A DNA stretch of 64,000 nt, taken from the NCBI RefSeq assembly GCF_008079445.1, contig NZ_VRYH01000009.1:27045-91044 (forward strand). Reading direction: 5' to 3'. Position 1 is the first letter of the stretch. Each line of letters opens with the position of its first letter. The notes beneath the pieces were generated by a model that was not told the DNA's origin, made no database searches, and worked only from the letters and a program-made list of their open reading frames with translations. A program made the position numbers and the translations under genes. The DNA comes from Aidingimonas lacisalsi (GTDB lineage: Bacteria > Pseudomonadota > Gammaproteobacteria > Pseudomonadales > Halomonadaceae). Positions 7,880-17,747 of this stretch are shown one piece after another.

Positions 7880-10153
7880 ATGACACAAATGCCCTACCTT
7901 CCCCATAGAGAACCGTCCTCTTCCGGCGGCAGCGATATCGATTTCGGTCGCTTGTTCGGCATGCTGCTGGATCACAAGTGGTTCATCATCCTCGTCACGG
8001 CGTTGTTCTTCGTTGGTGGCGTCGTCTATGCCGCACTGTCCACGCCAATCTACCAGGGTGATGCGCTGGTCCAGGTCGAGCGCCGCTCTTCGGTCAGTCC
8101 GTTGGGTGATCTGGACTCCATCATGGGCAATGAAGAGGCCAACACCTCGGCGGAAGTCGAGATACTGCGCTCACGGATGGTGCTGGGCAAAGTGGTCGAT
8201 CGAACCGGGCTCGATACGCTGGTGATTCCCGAGCGGGTGCCGTATATCGGTGATTACGTACGCCGCAACGGTATTGCCCGGCCCGAGCCGTTTTCGGTGC
8301 CGTACCTCTCGCAGTGGGGTATCGATGAGATCGACCTTCCCGACTTGCTGGGGATCGATACGGCGGCCTGGGGTGGCGAGAATGTGAGAGTCGGGCGCTT
8401 CGATGTCGAAGCATCGTTGCGGGGGTATCCCTTTACCCTCCGGGTCGAGGATGGTGACAGTTACTCGCTCGTTCAGGGGGAACGGACGATCGGCCAGGGG
8501 CGCGTCGGTGACAATGTCACGTTCCTTGATGGCGATATGCACCTGCGGGTGTCGGAGATCACTGCGCCGGCCGGAGTGGAGTTTACCCTGGTCAAACAGA
8601 CTCGCGCGGTGGCGGCCGGGTCGCTGGGGGCACGTCTTGGTGTGAGCGAGCAGGGCGCGAGTGGCGGTAGCAGCACCGGCATGTTGCGACTGCGCCTGAC
8701 GGGTACTGACCGGGCCGAGATCCAGGATTCGCTCGATGCAATCAGTGAGGCCTTCCTGATGCAGAATGTCGAGCGTCAGTCCGCGCAGGCGGATCAGAGT
8801 CTCGAATTTCTGGAAGAGCAGACGCCGGAACTACGGACCAAGCTGAATGAGGCTGAAGAGCGGCTGAATCAGTATCGGGTCGACACCAATAGTGTCGATC
8901 TCAATTCGGAATCGCAGTCCGTGGTCAATCAGATGATTGCCGTCGAGCAACAGCTCAGTGATCTCGAGTTGCAGGAAGCCGAGCTGGCGCAGCGCTTCAC
9001 GGGCAATCATCCCTCCTACCGGGCACTGGGACGTCAACGAGCCCACCTGCAGGAGGAGCGCGAAGAGCTCAATCAGCGGATCGACAGTCTGCCGGCGGCC
9101 CAGCAGGAAGTCGTGCGGCTGACCCGGGATGTCGAGGTGACCCAGGCGATCTATGTCAACCTGCTCAATCGCGCTCAGGAATTGCAGGTGGCCAAGGCCG
9201 GCACGATCGGCAATGTGCGAATCATCGATGATACCGTGGTCGGCGCCGGTCCGATTGCCCCGAATAAGCCGGTGATCGTCATGCTGGCGACTGTCATGGG
9301 TGGTTTCCTGTCAGTGGCGTTCGTCCTGGCGCGCGGGTTTCTCAACCGCGGCGTGGAAAACCCCGAACAACTTGAGGAACTTGGACTGCCGGTCTATGCG
9401 ACCGTGCCGTTGTCCGACGCCCAGACCAAACTGGTCAAACGCATCAAGCATCGGCGTGACAAGAAGAGTCGAGCGGTCATCGGTGGGTTGCTGGCATCGA
9501 CGAACCCGACTGATACCGCCATCGAGGCCATGCGAGGCCTGCGTACCAGCCTACACTTCGCCATGCTGGACGCTATCAATAACAGCATCATGATCACCGG
9601 CCCGAGTCCGAATGTCGGCAAGAGCTTTCTGTCGGCCAATCTTGGGGCGGTCTGTGCCCAGGCCGAACAGCGGGTGCTGGTCATCGATGCCGATATGCGC
9701 AAGGGACACATTCACCATATCTTCGGCGACAAGCCCGATAACGGGTTGTCGGATGTCCTGTCGGGCAGATGCCATTGGCAGAAAGCCATCCGTTATACCT
9801 CGATCGAAGGGCTCTGTTATCTGTCGCGGGGTGTGGTCCCTCCCAATCCGTCGGAGCTGTTGATGCAGGAGCGGTTTTCACGCTTCCTGCAGAGTGTCAG
9901 CCCCGAGTTCGATCTTGTGATCATCGATACGCCGCCGATTCTGGCCGTCACCGATGCCGCGATTGTCGGCAAGCAGGTCGGAACGACGTTGATGGTCGCA
10001 CGCTTCCAGTTGAATCCTCCCCGTGAAGTGAACATTGCCCTCAAGCGCCTCGAAAACGCCGGTGTCGAGGTCAAGGGCTGCATCATGAACGCCCTCGAGA
10101 ACAAGGCGGCCGCCAGCTACGGCTACGGGTACTACCATTACACCTACTCCTGA
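7880..10153 (+). CDS. wzc: Wzc-type polysaccharide co-polymerase / tyrosine autokinase
   Basis: This is a 757-residue inner-membrane protein. Residues about 15-60 contain the Wzz segment with the first transmembrane helix, and a long periplasmic region with coiled-coil stretches (about residues 290-420) follows. A second membrane helix lies near residue 460. The BY-kinase domain has Walker A (GPSPNVGKS, about 574), Walker A' (VIDADMRKG) and Walker B (LVIIDTPPI). The C-terminal tail contains six tyrosines within 13 residues, the autophosphorylation cluster. It partners Wza for export and is the substrate of the adjacent Wzb. Confidence 0.95.
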   Translation: MTQMPYLPHREPSSSGGSDIDFGRLFGMLLDHKWFIILVTALFFVGGVVYAALSTPIYQGDALVQVERRSSVSPLGDLDSIMGNEEANTSAEVEILRSRMVLGKVVDRTGLDTLVIPERVPYIGDYVRRNGIARPEPFSVPYLSQWGIDEIDLPDLLGIDTAAWGGENVRVGRFDVEASLRGYPFTLRVEDGDSYSLVQGERTIGQGRVGDNVTFLDGDMHLRVSEITAPAGVEFTLVKQTRAVAAGSLGARLGVSEQGASGGSSTGMLRLRLTGTDRAEIQDSLDAISEAFLMQNVERQSAQADQSLEFLEEQTPELRTKLNEAEERLNQYRVDTNSVDLNSESQSVVNQMIAVEQQLSDLELQEAELAQRFTGNHPSYRALGRQRAHLQEEREELNQRIDSLPAAQQEVVRLTRDVEVTQAIYVNLLNRAQELQVAKAGTIGNVRIIDDTVVGAGPIAPNKPVIVMLATVMGGFLSVAFVLARGFLNRGVENPEQLEELGLPVYATVPLSDAQTKLVKRIKHRRDKKSRAVIGGLLASTNPTDTAIEAMRGLRTSLHFAMLDAINNSIMITGPSPNVGKSFLSANLGAVCAQAEQRVLVIDADMRKGHIHHIFGDKPDNGLSDVLSGRCHWQKAIRYTSIEGLCYLSRGVVPPNPSELLMQERFSRFLQSVSPEFDLVIIDTPPILAVTDAAIVGKQVGTTLMVARFQLNPPREVNIALKRLENAGVEVKGCIMNALENKAAASYGYGYYHYTYS

Positions 10154-10161
10154 GTCCACGC

Positions 10162-11982
10162 ATGTTCCACCAACTCAAGGAACTCTACACGTTGCTGACC
10201 CGCGAGCAGCGCCGCAAGCTCAAGGCGTTGCAGTTGTTGGTAGTGATCATGTCGTTCACCGAAATCGCCAGCGTCGTCTCGATCGGGCCGTTCATGGCGC
10301 TGGTGGGTGATATTGAACAACTTCAGGGCAATGGCTGGTTGGCGGAGATCTATCAGTTCAGCGGTGCGGCAACACCCGAAGACTTCCTGTTCATGACGGG
10401 CATCATCGTCCTACTGTTGCTGGTGGTGGCCGGGCTGTTCTCCATGTACACGACCTGGCGTTTGTCTCTCTATGGAACCTATGTAGGTACGGAGATCTCC
10501 AGTCGACTCTACCGGTACTACATGCATCAACCCTGGCTGTTTCATACCACGGGTAGCAGCAGCTACCTGACCAAGCAGATCGCACAGGAGTGTCAGCGTG
10601 TCATCAACGGCATCATCACCCCGGTCATGGAGATGAACGCCAAGTTGTTGATGGCCAGCATGATGTCGGTGGCGATCTTTATCTACAATCCGGTCGTGGC
10701 ACTGATTGCACTGGTACTATTCGGTGTTTCGTACTACGTCTTGTATAAGACGGTACGCAAGAAACTGATCGATAATGGCCGAGACATTTCGGAGGCTCAG
10801 AATCAGCGTTATCGACTGATGGCGGAAGGATTCGGCGGTATCAAGGATGTGTTGTTGCTGGGTCGGCAACGTCTATTTACTTCACAGTTCAATAGGACAA
10901 GCCGGCATCTAGCATATGCCATGGGCACCAATCAGGCGCTACGACAGGTACCTCGGTATGCCATGGAGATAGTCGCCTTCGGTGCGGTGATCTTTCTGGT
11001 GTTGTATCTGTTGAGATCCCATCAGGGCAACCTGGGAAGCATCCTGCCAGTATTGTCGGTGTATGCCCTGGCGGGGTTCAAACTGCTTCCTGCCTTTCAG
11101 CAAACCTATGCCAGCATTTCCACCATTCGCGGCAACCTGTCGGCGTATGAGACGGTTCGGGATGATTTGTGGGCCAGTCGTGAGGGATATGTACCTGACG
11201 ATTTCGCCACCTCCCGGGGAAGTGATGCGTCGACTGACCCCGTATTGATACCTGAGCACGACATTGTGCTTGAAAACATCGCGTTTCATTATCCAAACAA
11301 GCTGGAACCGGCATTGAAAGGCCTGTCCTTGACGATACCCGTCAATGAAGTCGTTGGACTGGTAGGCGCATCGGGATCGGGTAAATCCACTATCATCGAT
11401 CTGCTGCTGGGCTTGATCGATCCCGATCCGGGTGAAGTCCTCATCGATGGTCAGCCTCTAACTCGCGATATCAAGCGTGCCTGGCAGAATTCGGTCGGTT
11501 TCGTGTCACAAAACATCTTCCTGGCCGATGCCAGTATTCGGCGCAATATCGCCTTTGGCTTGCCTGATGATCTGATAGATGAGGCGCGCGTCAAGCGGGC
11601 GGTTGAACTCTCGCACTTGAGTGAGTTGGTCGATGAGTTGGAAGAAGGGCTCGATACCCGGGTGGGGGAGCGCGGCATTCAACTGTCCGGCGGACAGCGT
11701 CAGCGTATCGGCATTGCCCGCGCACTTTACCACGATGCCAGCGTATTGATCCTGGATGAAGCGACCAGTGCGCTCGATGGCATCACCGAAAAGATCATCA
11801 TGGATGCCATTCACGATTTCTCCGGCAGCAAGACCATCGTACTGGTGGCTCACCGGCTGGCGACCGTGAAGCAGTGCGATCGTATCTATCTGATCAGCCG
11901 CGGTCGGGTCGTCGACCAGGGCGATTACGACAGCCTGATGCAGGATAACGACACCTTCCGCCGTATGGCGCAGCACGCCTGA
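10162..11982 (+). CDS. PglK-like ABC transporter (lipid-linked glycan flippase)
   Basis: This 606-residue half-transporter has six hydrophobic helices (about residues 20-330) fused to an ATPase domain. Visible motifs are Walker A (GASGSGKST near residue 410), the LSGGQ signature and Walker B (LILDEATSALD). It resembles PglK/MsbA-type exporters, which flip undecaprenyl-linked oligosaccharides. It begins eight bases after the wzc stop. No Wzx-type flippase was seen in the window, so this protein is the best candidate for moving repeat units across the membrane. That role is inferred from similarity and position. Confidence 0.85.
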   Translation: MFHQLKELYTLLTREQRRKLKALQLLVVIMSFTEIASVVSIGPFMALVGDIEQLQGNGWLAEIYQFSGAATPEDFLFMTGIIVLLLLVVAGLFSMYTTWRLSLYGTYVGTEISSRLYRYYMHQPWLFHTTGSSSYLTKQIAQECQRVINGIITPVMEMNAKLLMASMMSVAIFIYNPVVALIALVLFGVSYYVLYKTVRKKLIDNGRDISEAQNQRYRLMAEGFGGIKDVLLLGRQRLFTSQFNRTSRHLAYAMGTNQALRQVPRYAMEIVAFGAVIFLVLYLLRSHQGNLGSILPVLSVYALAGFKLLPAFQQTYASISTIRGNLSAYETVRDDLWASREGYVPDDFATSRGSDASTDPVLIPEHDIVLENIAFHYPNKLEPALKGLSLTIPVNEVVGLVGASGSGKSTIIDLLLGLIDPDPGEVLIDGQPLTRDIKRAWQNSVGFVSQNIFLADASIRRNIAFGLPDDLIDEARVKRAVELSHLSELVDELEEGLDTRVGERGIQLSGGQRQRIGIARALYHDASVLILDEATSALDGITEKIIMDAIHDFSGSKTIVLVAHRLATVKQCDRIYLISRGRVVDQGDYDSLMQDNDTFRRMAQHA

Positions 11983-12021
11983 TTACACCATTCCCCTCTG
12001 ACGTTTCCGGATGGACGACGC

Positions 12022-13032
12022 ATGGATTTGACGAACAGAACGATTCTGGTGACCGGTGCCGATGGTTTCATCGGCTCGCATCTGGTGGAGACACTGGTCA
12101 GGCGGGGCCATTCGGTCAGGGCGTTCGTGATGTACAACGCCTTCAATTCCTGGGGCTGGCTGGATCAGAGTGAACCGGATATTCGGGAAGCGGTCGACGT
12201 GTTTGCGGGCGACATTCGCGATCCGCATGGCGTCCGAAAGGCGATGACAGGCTGCGATGTCGTACTGCACCTGGCGGCGTTGATCGCGATTCCGTATTCC
12301 TACCATTCGCCCGATACGTACATCGATACCAACATCAAGGGAGCGCTCAACGTACTGCAGGCAGCACGGGAGCTTGGCGTCGAGCGAGTGGTGCATACCT
12401 CGACCAGTGAAGTGTATGGCACGGCGCTCAGTGTGCCGATCGACGAGTCGCATCCATTGCAGGGGCAATCTCCCTACTCGGCGTCCAAGATTGGTGCCGA
12501 CCAACTGGCGCTGTCGTTTCATCGCTCGTTTGCTACCCCGGTGGCGCTGATTCGACCGTTCAATACCTATGGCCCGCGCCAGTCCGCGCGGGCGGTGATT
12601 CCTACCATCATCACGCAACTGGCCGCCGGCAGCCGACGACTGCGGTTGGGCTCGCTGCATCCGACCCGCGACTTCAGCTATGTCGACGATACGGTGGCCG
12701 GTTTCATCAAGGTGGCCGAGTGTGACGACGCGGTGGGGCAGGCCATCAATGTCGGTAGTGGTTTCGAAATCAGTATTGGCGAGACGGCCAGATTGATTGC
12801 CGATCTGATGGGCCGCGAAGTGGCTATCGAATCCGACGATCAGCGGCTGCGCCCCGAAAAGAGCGAGGTCGAGCGGCTCTGGGCCGATACACGCCGCGCG
12901 GTATCCTGGCTGGGCCATGTGCCGACCTATGCTGGCGAGGACGGATTGAGTCGGGGGCTCGAGAAGACGATTGCGTGGTTCACGCAGACCGACAATCTGT
13001 CCCGCTACAAAGCCGACCATTACAACCTGTGA
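12022..13032 (+). CDS. legB: NAD-dependent 4,6-dehydratase, LegB type
   Basis: This 336-residue extended SDR has the nucleotide motif TGADGFIGS (residues 11-19), the S-T-S-E-V-Y-G segment, and the catalytic Y-S-A-S-K near residue 153. The stretch Y-N-A-F-N-S-W-G-W-L-D near residue 40 is characteristic of LegB, the dehydratase that makes the 4-keto-6-deoxy sugar in legionaminic acid synthesis. The downstream genes supply most of the remaining pathway. The gene normally found next, the LegC aminotransferase, is absent: the following gene is the acetyltransferase. Confidence 0.85.
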   Translation: MDLTNRTILVTGADGFIGSHLVETLVRRGHSVRAFVMYNAFNSWGWLDQSEPDIREAVDVFAGDIRDPHGVRKAMTGCDVVLHLAALIAIPYSYHSPDTYIDTNIKGALNVLQAARELGVERVVHTSTSEVYGTALSVPIDESHPLQGQSPYSASKIGADQLALSFHRSFATPVALIRPFNTYGPRQSARAVIPTIITQLAAGSRRLRLGSLHPTRDFSYVDDTVAGFIKVAECDDAVGQAINVGSGFEISIGETARLIADLMGREVAIESDDQRLRPEKSEVERLWADTRRAVSWLGHVPTYAGEDGLSRGLEKTIAWFTQTDNLSRYKADHYNL

Positions 13033-13074
13033 TGGTTCCTCTCAAGATGATCTGCACGATAAAGGTGACAACTG

Positions 13075-13701
13075 GTGTGTGACTTCGTGGTGCTTGGGGG
13101 AGGAGGGCATGCCCGGGTCATCATCCACGGGCTGCAGTCTCTTGGTCATCAGGTCTGCGGTTACACCGCGCTGGAGAATGTTGGTGCGCTGCGGGGTGTG
13201 CCGTATCTGGGCAGCGATATGCTGTTGGCCGAGCTGAAACCGCAATTGCCCGAGTATGCCGCGCTGGGCATTGGCAAGGTGGTTCCCGATTCGCTTCGTA
13301 GCGGGTTGATGGACCGGCTGTTCAGACTCGGCTTCCGGCTGCCCGCTCTGATAATGCGGTACGCAGTCGTGCATGACGATGTCGATCTCGGCGAGGGATC
13401 GGTGATCCTGGATGGGGCGATCGTGGTTTCCGGCAGCCGACTTGGCCGGGCGTGCATCATCAATACACACGCCAGTGTCGATCATGATTGTGTCATCGGT
13501 GACGACGTACATATCGCTCCCGGGGGGACGTTGAGTGGTGGTGTCGTGGTCGGGAACCGCTGCATGATCGGGACCGGAGCCAAGCTGATTCACGGGGTGC
13601 GGTTGTGTGACGACTGCCTGATCGGCGCTGGCTCGACGGTCACGCGCAATATCGATGTTCCCGGTACCTATGTCGGGACACCTGCCAGGAGACTCCCTTG
13701 A
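13075..13701 (+). CDS. NeuD-family sugar O/N-acetyltransferase (LegH role likely)
   Basis: This 208-residue protein has an N-terminal Rossmann-like PglD_N domain (G-G-G-G-H-A near residue 8) and a C-terminal left-handed beta-helix of hexapeptide repeats (about residues 95-205). The catalytic His lies in the N-T-H-A-S-V-D-H-D region. NeuD/PglD/LegH proteins acetylate amino sugars or sialic acids with acetyl-CoA. The GTG start is supported by an AAAGG about 9 bases upstream. No ATG exists in this frame. It overlaps the neuB-like gene by four bases. Whether it acetylates the 4-amino intermediate or the finished nonulosonate cannot be told. Confidence 0.82.
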   Translation: MCDFVVLGGGGHARVIIHGLQSLGHQVCGYTALENVGALRGVPYLGSDMLLAELKPQLPEYAALGIGKVVPDSLRSGLMDRLFRLGFRLPALIMRYAVVHDDVDLGEGSVILDGAIVVSGSRLGRACIINTHASVDHDCVIGDDVHIAPGGTLSGGVVVGNRCMIGTGAKLIHGVRLCDDCLIGAGSTVTRNIDVPGTYVGTPARRLP

Positions 13702-14717
13702 ACGATCTGGATAGCACCTTCGTGATCGCCGAAGCTGGTGTCAATCACAATGGCTCGATCGAGTTGGCCCTCGATCTGATCGAGACAGCCAAGCGCTGCG
13801 GGGCCGATGCCGTGAAATTCCAGGCTTTCCGGACGGATCGGTTGGTCACCCGGCAAGCCGGCAAGGCAGCGTATCAGCAACGAACGTCGCCGGAAGCGGA
13901 AACCCAGTACGCGATGCTCGAGTCACTGGAATTGTCCGAGGCACAATTCGCACTGATTAGTGATCGGTGCGCAACGCTGGGGATCGAATTCATGGCGAGC
14001 CCGTTCGACGAAGCGAGCGCCTCGCTACTCGATGACATGGGGATGCGTCGCTTCAAGATTCCCTCCGGTGAGATCACTAATCTGCCGCTTCTGGCACATA
14101 TCGGTGCCTTCGCCAAGCCGGTCATCCTGTCGACCGGGATGTGTCACCTGGCGGACGTGGAACCGGCCTTGTACCGACTGTTGGATGCCGGCGCTGCGGA
14201 TGTGACGCTGCTGCACTGCGTGACGGAGTATCCGGCGCCCTATGACGAGATCAATCTGACGGCGATGGATACGCTGGCTCGGGCGTTCGGCGTCAAGGTG
14301 GGCTATTCCGATCATACTCAGGGAACCGAGATTTCACTGGCGGCTGTCGCCATGGGAGCGGTGGTGCTGGAAAAACACTTCACTCTCGATACGACCATGC
14401 CCGGGCCGGATCACGCCGCTTCGCTGGCCCCCGATGACTTTCAGCGCATGGTGGAAGGCATTCGTCATATAGAGATGGCGCGAGGCGACGGCCGCAAGCG
14501 ACCCGCTCCCTGCGAACAAGCGAATGCCAGCGTGGTGCGCAAGAGTATCGTCGTCAACCGCCCCCTGGCAGCAGGAGATGTCATTACGGAAGCGCATGTC
14601 ACCGTGAAGCGACCTGGTTGCGGTATGGCGCCCAGCTTGCTCGGAGCGGTGATCGGGCGGCAGGTGGCCAGGCCGTTGGCAGTCGATGAGTTGCTCGATT
14701 GGCAGGATCTGTCGTGA
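13698..14717 (+). CDS. neuB: N-acetylneuraminate/legionaminate synthase (NeuB/LegI)
   Basis: This 339-residue protein has the NeuB TIM-barrel (F-V-I-A-E-A-G-V-N-H-N-G at residues 8-19) and a C-terminal SAF antifreeze-like domain from about residue 275. The enzyme condenses phosphoenolpyruvate with a hexosamine derivative to give a nine-carbon nonulosonic acid. The TTG start overlaps the previous stop (TTGA) and has CCAGGA upstream. With a LegB-type dehydratase and a PtmE-like nucleotidyltransferase in the operon, legionaminate synthase is more likely than a true sialate synthase. Confidence 0.9.
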   Translation: MNDLDSTFVIAEAGVNHNGSIELALDLIETAKRCGADAVKFQAFRTDRLVTRQAGKAAYQQRTSPEAETQYAMLESLELSEAQFALISDRCATLGIEFMASPFDEASASLLDDMGMRRFKIPSGEITNLPLLAHIGAFAKPVILSTGMCHLADVEPALYRLLDAGAADVTLLHCVTEYPAPYDEINLTAMDTLARAFGVKVGYSDHTQGTEISLAAVAMGAVVLEKHFTLDTTMPGPDHAASLAPDDFQRMVEGIRHIEMARGDGRKRPAPCEQANASVVRKSIVVNRPLAAGDVITEAHVTVKRPGCGMAPSLLGAVIGRQVARPLAVDELLDWQDLS

Positions 14718-15910
14718 GCCGTCGTCGTCTTTGGGTGCTGACATCTACACGGGCCGATTACGGATTGTTGTATTGGTTGTTACGGGAGATCGATGGTGAT
14801 GACGATCTGGAACTGCAACTCGCGGTGACGGGGTCTCATCTGTCAGCCGAGTTTGGTGAAACGGTCAAGGATATCGAGCGGGATGGTTTTCACGTGTATC
14901 GCCGCATGGAAATCCTGCTCTCCTCGGATACCCGGATTGCCATGACCAAGGCCATGGGGCTGGCGATGCTGTCCTGTGGTGAGGCTCTGGCCGAGGACCG
15001 GCCGGATATGGTGGTTCTGCTGGGTGACCGATTCGAGATCGTGCCGGTGGCATTGGCGGCCGTGACTCACGGGGTTCCCGTGGCGCATTTGCACGGCGGT
15101 GAGACGAGCCGTGGGGCACTGGATGACTACTTTCGCCATGCCGTGACCAAGCTGGCCAGCCTGCATTTTCCTGCCACTGAGACCTACCGCCGACGGATTC
15201 TGCAAATGGGAGAAAGTCCGGAAAGGGTCTACAACTACGGTGCGCCAGGCCTGGATCACCTTCATCGCAGTGAACCGGTATCGCGTGAGGCCCTATCCGA
15301 GGTACTGGAACTGTCGCTCGACCGTCCCACCGCGATCGTGACTTACCATCCCGTCACGATCGAGTCGGATCGTGCAACGGCGTCACCGGTATCCGCGCTG
15401 TTGGCGGCTCTCGATGCTCGCCCCGATCTTCAGGTCGTCTTTTCCAAGGCGAATGCCGATGCCAGAGGACGTGCCATCAATACGGTGCTGGCGCAGTGGT
15501 GTGAGGCGCATCCGGAACGCAGCCGTCTTTTCGACAATCTGGGCCAACGGCTCTATCACGCCTGTCTGCATCATCTGGACCTGATGATCGGCAACTCCTC
15601 GAGCGGCCTGGTGGAAGCGCCGTCGTTCCGGCTGCCGGTCGTCAACGTGGGCAGTCGTCAGGAAGGCCGGCTGTTGGCCGACAATGTGATTTCGGTCGCC
15701 GATACCGTTGCGGCCATTTCACAGGGGATCGGCCAGGCGTTGGATCCGGCATTCCAGGCGAGTATCGCCGAGATGAGCAATCCCTATGACCATTTTGGCG
15801 ATGGCAGCGCGTCGCGGCGGATCAAGGACGTTCTGAAACAGATACCGCTGGATGTCGCATTGATGAAAAAAGGGTTCGTCGACATGCCCGGGATAGCGGC
15901 ACATGACTGA
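14714..15910 (+). CDS. neuC: UDP/GDP-sugar 2-epimerase, hydrolysing (NeuC/LegG)
   Basis: This protein of about 398 residues belongs to the hydrolysing UDP-N-acetylglucosamine 2-epimerase family. Features include T-S-T-R-A-D-Y-G near the N-terminus, L-G-D-R-F-E near residue 105, L-H-G-G-E near residue 130 and the G-N-S-S-S-G-L-V-E-A nucleotide-binding loop near residue 300. It releases the nucleotide and epimerises C2 to give the mannose-configured substrate of NeuB. GTG 14714 overlaps the neuB stop (GTGA) and has AGGA upstream. A TTG at 14699 is less likely. Confidence 0.9.
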   Translation: MSRRRLWVLTSTRADYGLLYWLLREIDGDDDLELQLAVTGSHLSAEFGETVKDIERDGFHVYRRMEILLSSDTRIAMTKAMGLAMLSCGEALAEDRPDMVVLLGDRFEIVPVALAAVTHGVPVAHLHGGETSRGALDDYFRHAVTKLASLHFPATETYRRRILQMGESPERVYNYGAPGLDHLHRSEPVSREALSEVLELSLDRPTAIVTYHPVTIESDRATASPVSALLAALDARPDLQVVFSKANADARGRAINTVLAQWCEAHPERSRLFDNLGQRLYHACLHHLDLMIGNSSSGLVEAPSFRLPVVNVGSRQEGRLLADNVISVADTVAAISQGIGQALDPAFQASIAEMSNPYDHFGDGSASRRIKDVLKQIPLDVALMKKGFVDMPGIAAHD

Positions 15911-15923
15911 GCGAGGGGATACG

Positions 15924-16988
15924 ATGACAGGCCTTGATGCACTAATGATCGATGCACAGCGCAAGGTACTGGATGCGTTGCATCAATTGGAGGAGACGCG
16001 GCGCAAGATTCTCTTCGTGATCGACGAGGAGCAACGTCTGGCAGGTAGCCTGACGGATGGGGATGTCAGACGCTGGATTCTCGGCGGTGGCAATCTGGAC
16101 AGTGTCGTCGGTGACGTTTGTAATCGCGTTCCTCTCTCGGTAGATCCGCATGCCACTCTGGACGTGATCCGACAGCTCATGTCGACGCACAAGATCCATT
16201 CCGTGCCGGTCTTGGATGTTCAGGGCAAGATCGTCGACATTCTCTTTCAGGAAAATGTATGCCAGGACGCCACCATCGAGCCACATCGAGCGCCACTGGC
16301 CATGCCGGTGGTGGTGATGGCTGGCGGCAAGGGGACCCGGCTGGCTCCGTTTACCAGCGTGCTGCCCAAGCCCTTGATTCCGGTGGGCGAGAAAACCGCC
16401 ATCGAGGTGATCCTCGATTCATTCGTCGAGCACGGCGTTGATGATTTCTACTTGTCGGTGAATTACAAGTCGAAACTGATACAGGCCTATTTCGAAGAGC
16501 TGGACCCGCCTTATCGCCTCAGCTATGTCCATGAGGACCAGCCGCTGGGGACGGGAGGAGGGCTGCATGCCCTGATCGGCAGGTTCGACGGTGATCTGAT
16601 CGTGACCAACTGCGATGTCATAATCAAGGCCGATTACCACGCGCTGGTGGAGCATCATCGCGACGAGGGCAACGACATTACCATGGTGGTATCGCTACGC
16701 CATTACGATATTCCCTATGGGATTTGCGATATCGTCGATAACGGACAGTTGTGTTCGATGCGCGAGAAACCGCATTACAACTTCCTGGTCAATACGGGGC
16801 TTTATGTCCTTCACGCCTCTGTACTCGAGTTGATTCCTGAAAACCGGTTCTACCATCTCACCGACCTGATCGATGATGTGAAAGCCCAGGGTGGCCGGGT
16901 TGGTGTCTATCCCATCAGCGATAAAGCGTGGCTGGATACCGGTGAGTGGCAGCAGTACTGCGAGACCATGGCACAACTGCGTTCCTGA
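15924..16988 (+). CDS. ptmE: CBS-domain sugar-1-phosphate nucleotidyltransferase (PtmE-like)
   Basis: This protein of about 354 residues has two N-terminal CBS motifs (about residues 1-115) followed by an NTP_transferase domain. Its signature is V-V-M-A-G-G-K-G-T-R-L near residue 130, followed by K-P-L-I-P-V-G. This fusion matches Campylobacter PtmE, which makes the GDP-activated glucosamine used in legionaminic acid synthesis. The start at 15924 follows GAGGGG. An upstream ATG at 15903 overlaps the previous stop. The gene strengthens the case for a GDP-linked legionaminic route. Confidence 0.85.
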   Translation: MTGLDALMIDAQRKVLDALHQLEETRRKILFVIDEEQRLAGSLTDGDVRRWILGGGNLDSVVGDVCNRVPLSVDPHATLDVIRQLMSTHKIHSVPVLDVQGKIVDILFQENVCQDATIEPHRAPLAMPVVVMAGGKGTRLAPFTSVLPKPLIPVGEKTAIEVILDSFVEHGVDDFYLSVNYKSKLIQAYFEELDPPYRLSYVHEDQPLGTGGGLHALIGRFDGDLIVTNCDVIIKADYHALVEHHRDEGNDITMVVSLRHYDIPYGICDIVDNGQLCSMREKPHYNFLVNTGLYVLHASVLELIPENRFYHLTDLIDDVKAQGGRVGVYPISDKAWLDTGEWQQYCETMAQLRS

Positions 16989-17030
16989 CGCCGTGTCGCT
17001 ACCTTTCCCATTGATTTCTGGTTCCCCCTC

Positions 17031-17747
17031 ATGATCGACAGTCATCGTGTCATTGCCATGATTCCCGCCCGAGGCGGCAGCAAGAGCATCCCCGGCAAGA
17101 ACATCCGCCTGCTTGGTGACAAGCCATTGATGGCCTGGGCGGTGGAAACGGCCTTGAGCGTCGATGAAATCGATCGTGTCATCGTGTCTACGGACAGTGA
17201 GGCGATTGCCGAGGTGGCGAGGATGTATGGGGCGGAGGTTTATGAGCGTCCCGGCCACTTGGCGACGGATACGGCCTTGGTACTTGAAACGGTTCGCGAT
17301 TTGATGGGTCGGTTACGCGCGCGAGGAGAGTCCGCGCTCTATGGGGTTCTCTTGGAGCCGACCGCGCCGTTTCGGCGCCCGGAGGATATCCGGGCTTGTT
17401 TACAACGTTTGCACGAGGAAGGCCTCGATTCCGTGGCGACCTTCAAACCTGTGGATCTCAATCCACACCGGGCCTGGCGTTTGGAAAACGGGGAGCCTCA
17501 GCCGTTCATAGATGGCAGCATTCCTTGGTTACCTCGGCAGCAACTTCCAGAAGCGTATCAGTTGAGTGGCGAGGTGTACGCTTTCCGTGTCGCTAGTCTC
17601 GATTTGACACAGCAGGGGATGCTGTTCGGTCGGATGGGAGCAGTGGTCGTCGACGGTAAGTCTTCATTGGATATCGATGATGAGCACGATTTCCGTCTCG
17701 CAGAGTGGATGATCAGGGAGGAGCGGCATGAATCGATCACTGCATGA
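17031..17747 (+). CDS. neuA: Acylneuraminate cytidylyltransferase (CMP-nonulosonate synthase)
   Basis: This 238-residue protein has the CMP-sialate synthetase signature I-P-A-R-G-G-S-K at residues 11-18, followed by I-P-G-K-N. It activates the nonulosonic acid with CTP to give the CMP donor for a glycosyltransferase. Placement after NeuB/NeuC/PtmE homologues suggests the LegF role. A downstream SDR overlaps it by 20 bp. A candidate user of the CMP donor is encoded at 29847. Confidence 0.9.
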   Translation: MIDSHRVIAMIPARGGSKSIPGKNIRLLGDKPLMAWAVETALSVDEIDRVIVSTDSEAIAEVARMYGAEVYERPGHLATDTALVLETVRDLMGRLRARGESALYGVLLEPTAPFRRPEDIRACLQRLHEEGLDSVATFKPVDLNPHRAWRLENGEPQPFIDGSIPWLPRQQLPEAYQLSGEVYAFRVASLDLTQQGMLFGRMGAVVVDGKSSLDIDDEHDFRLAEWMIREERHESITA

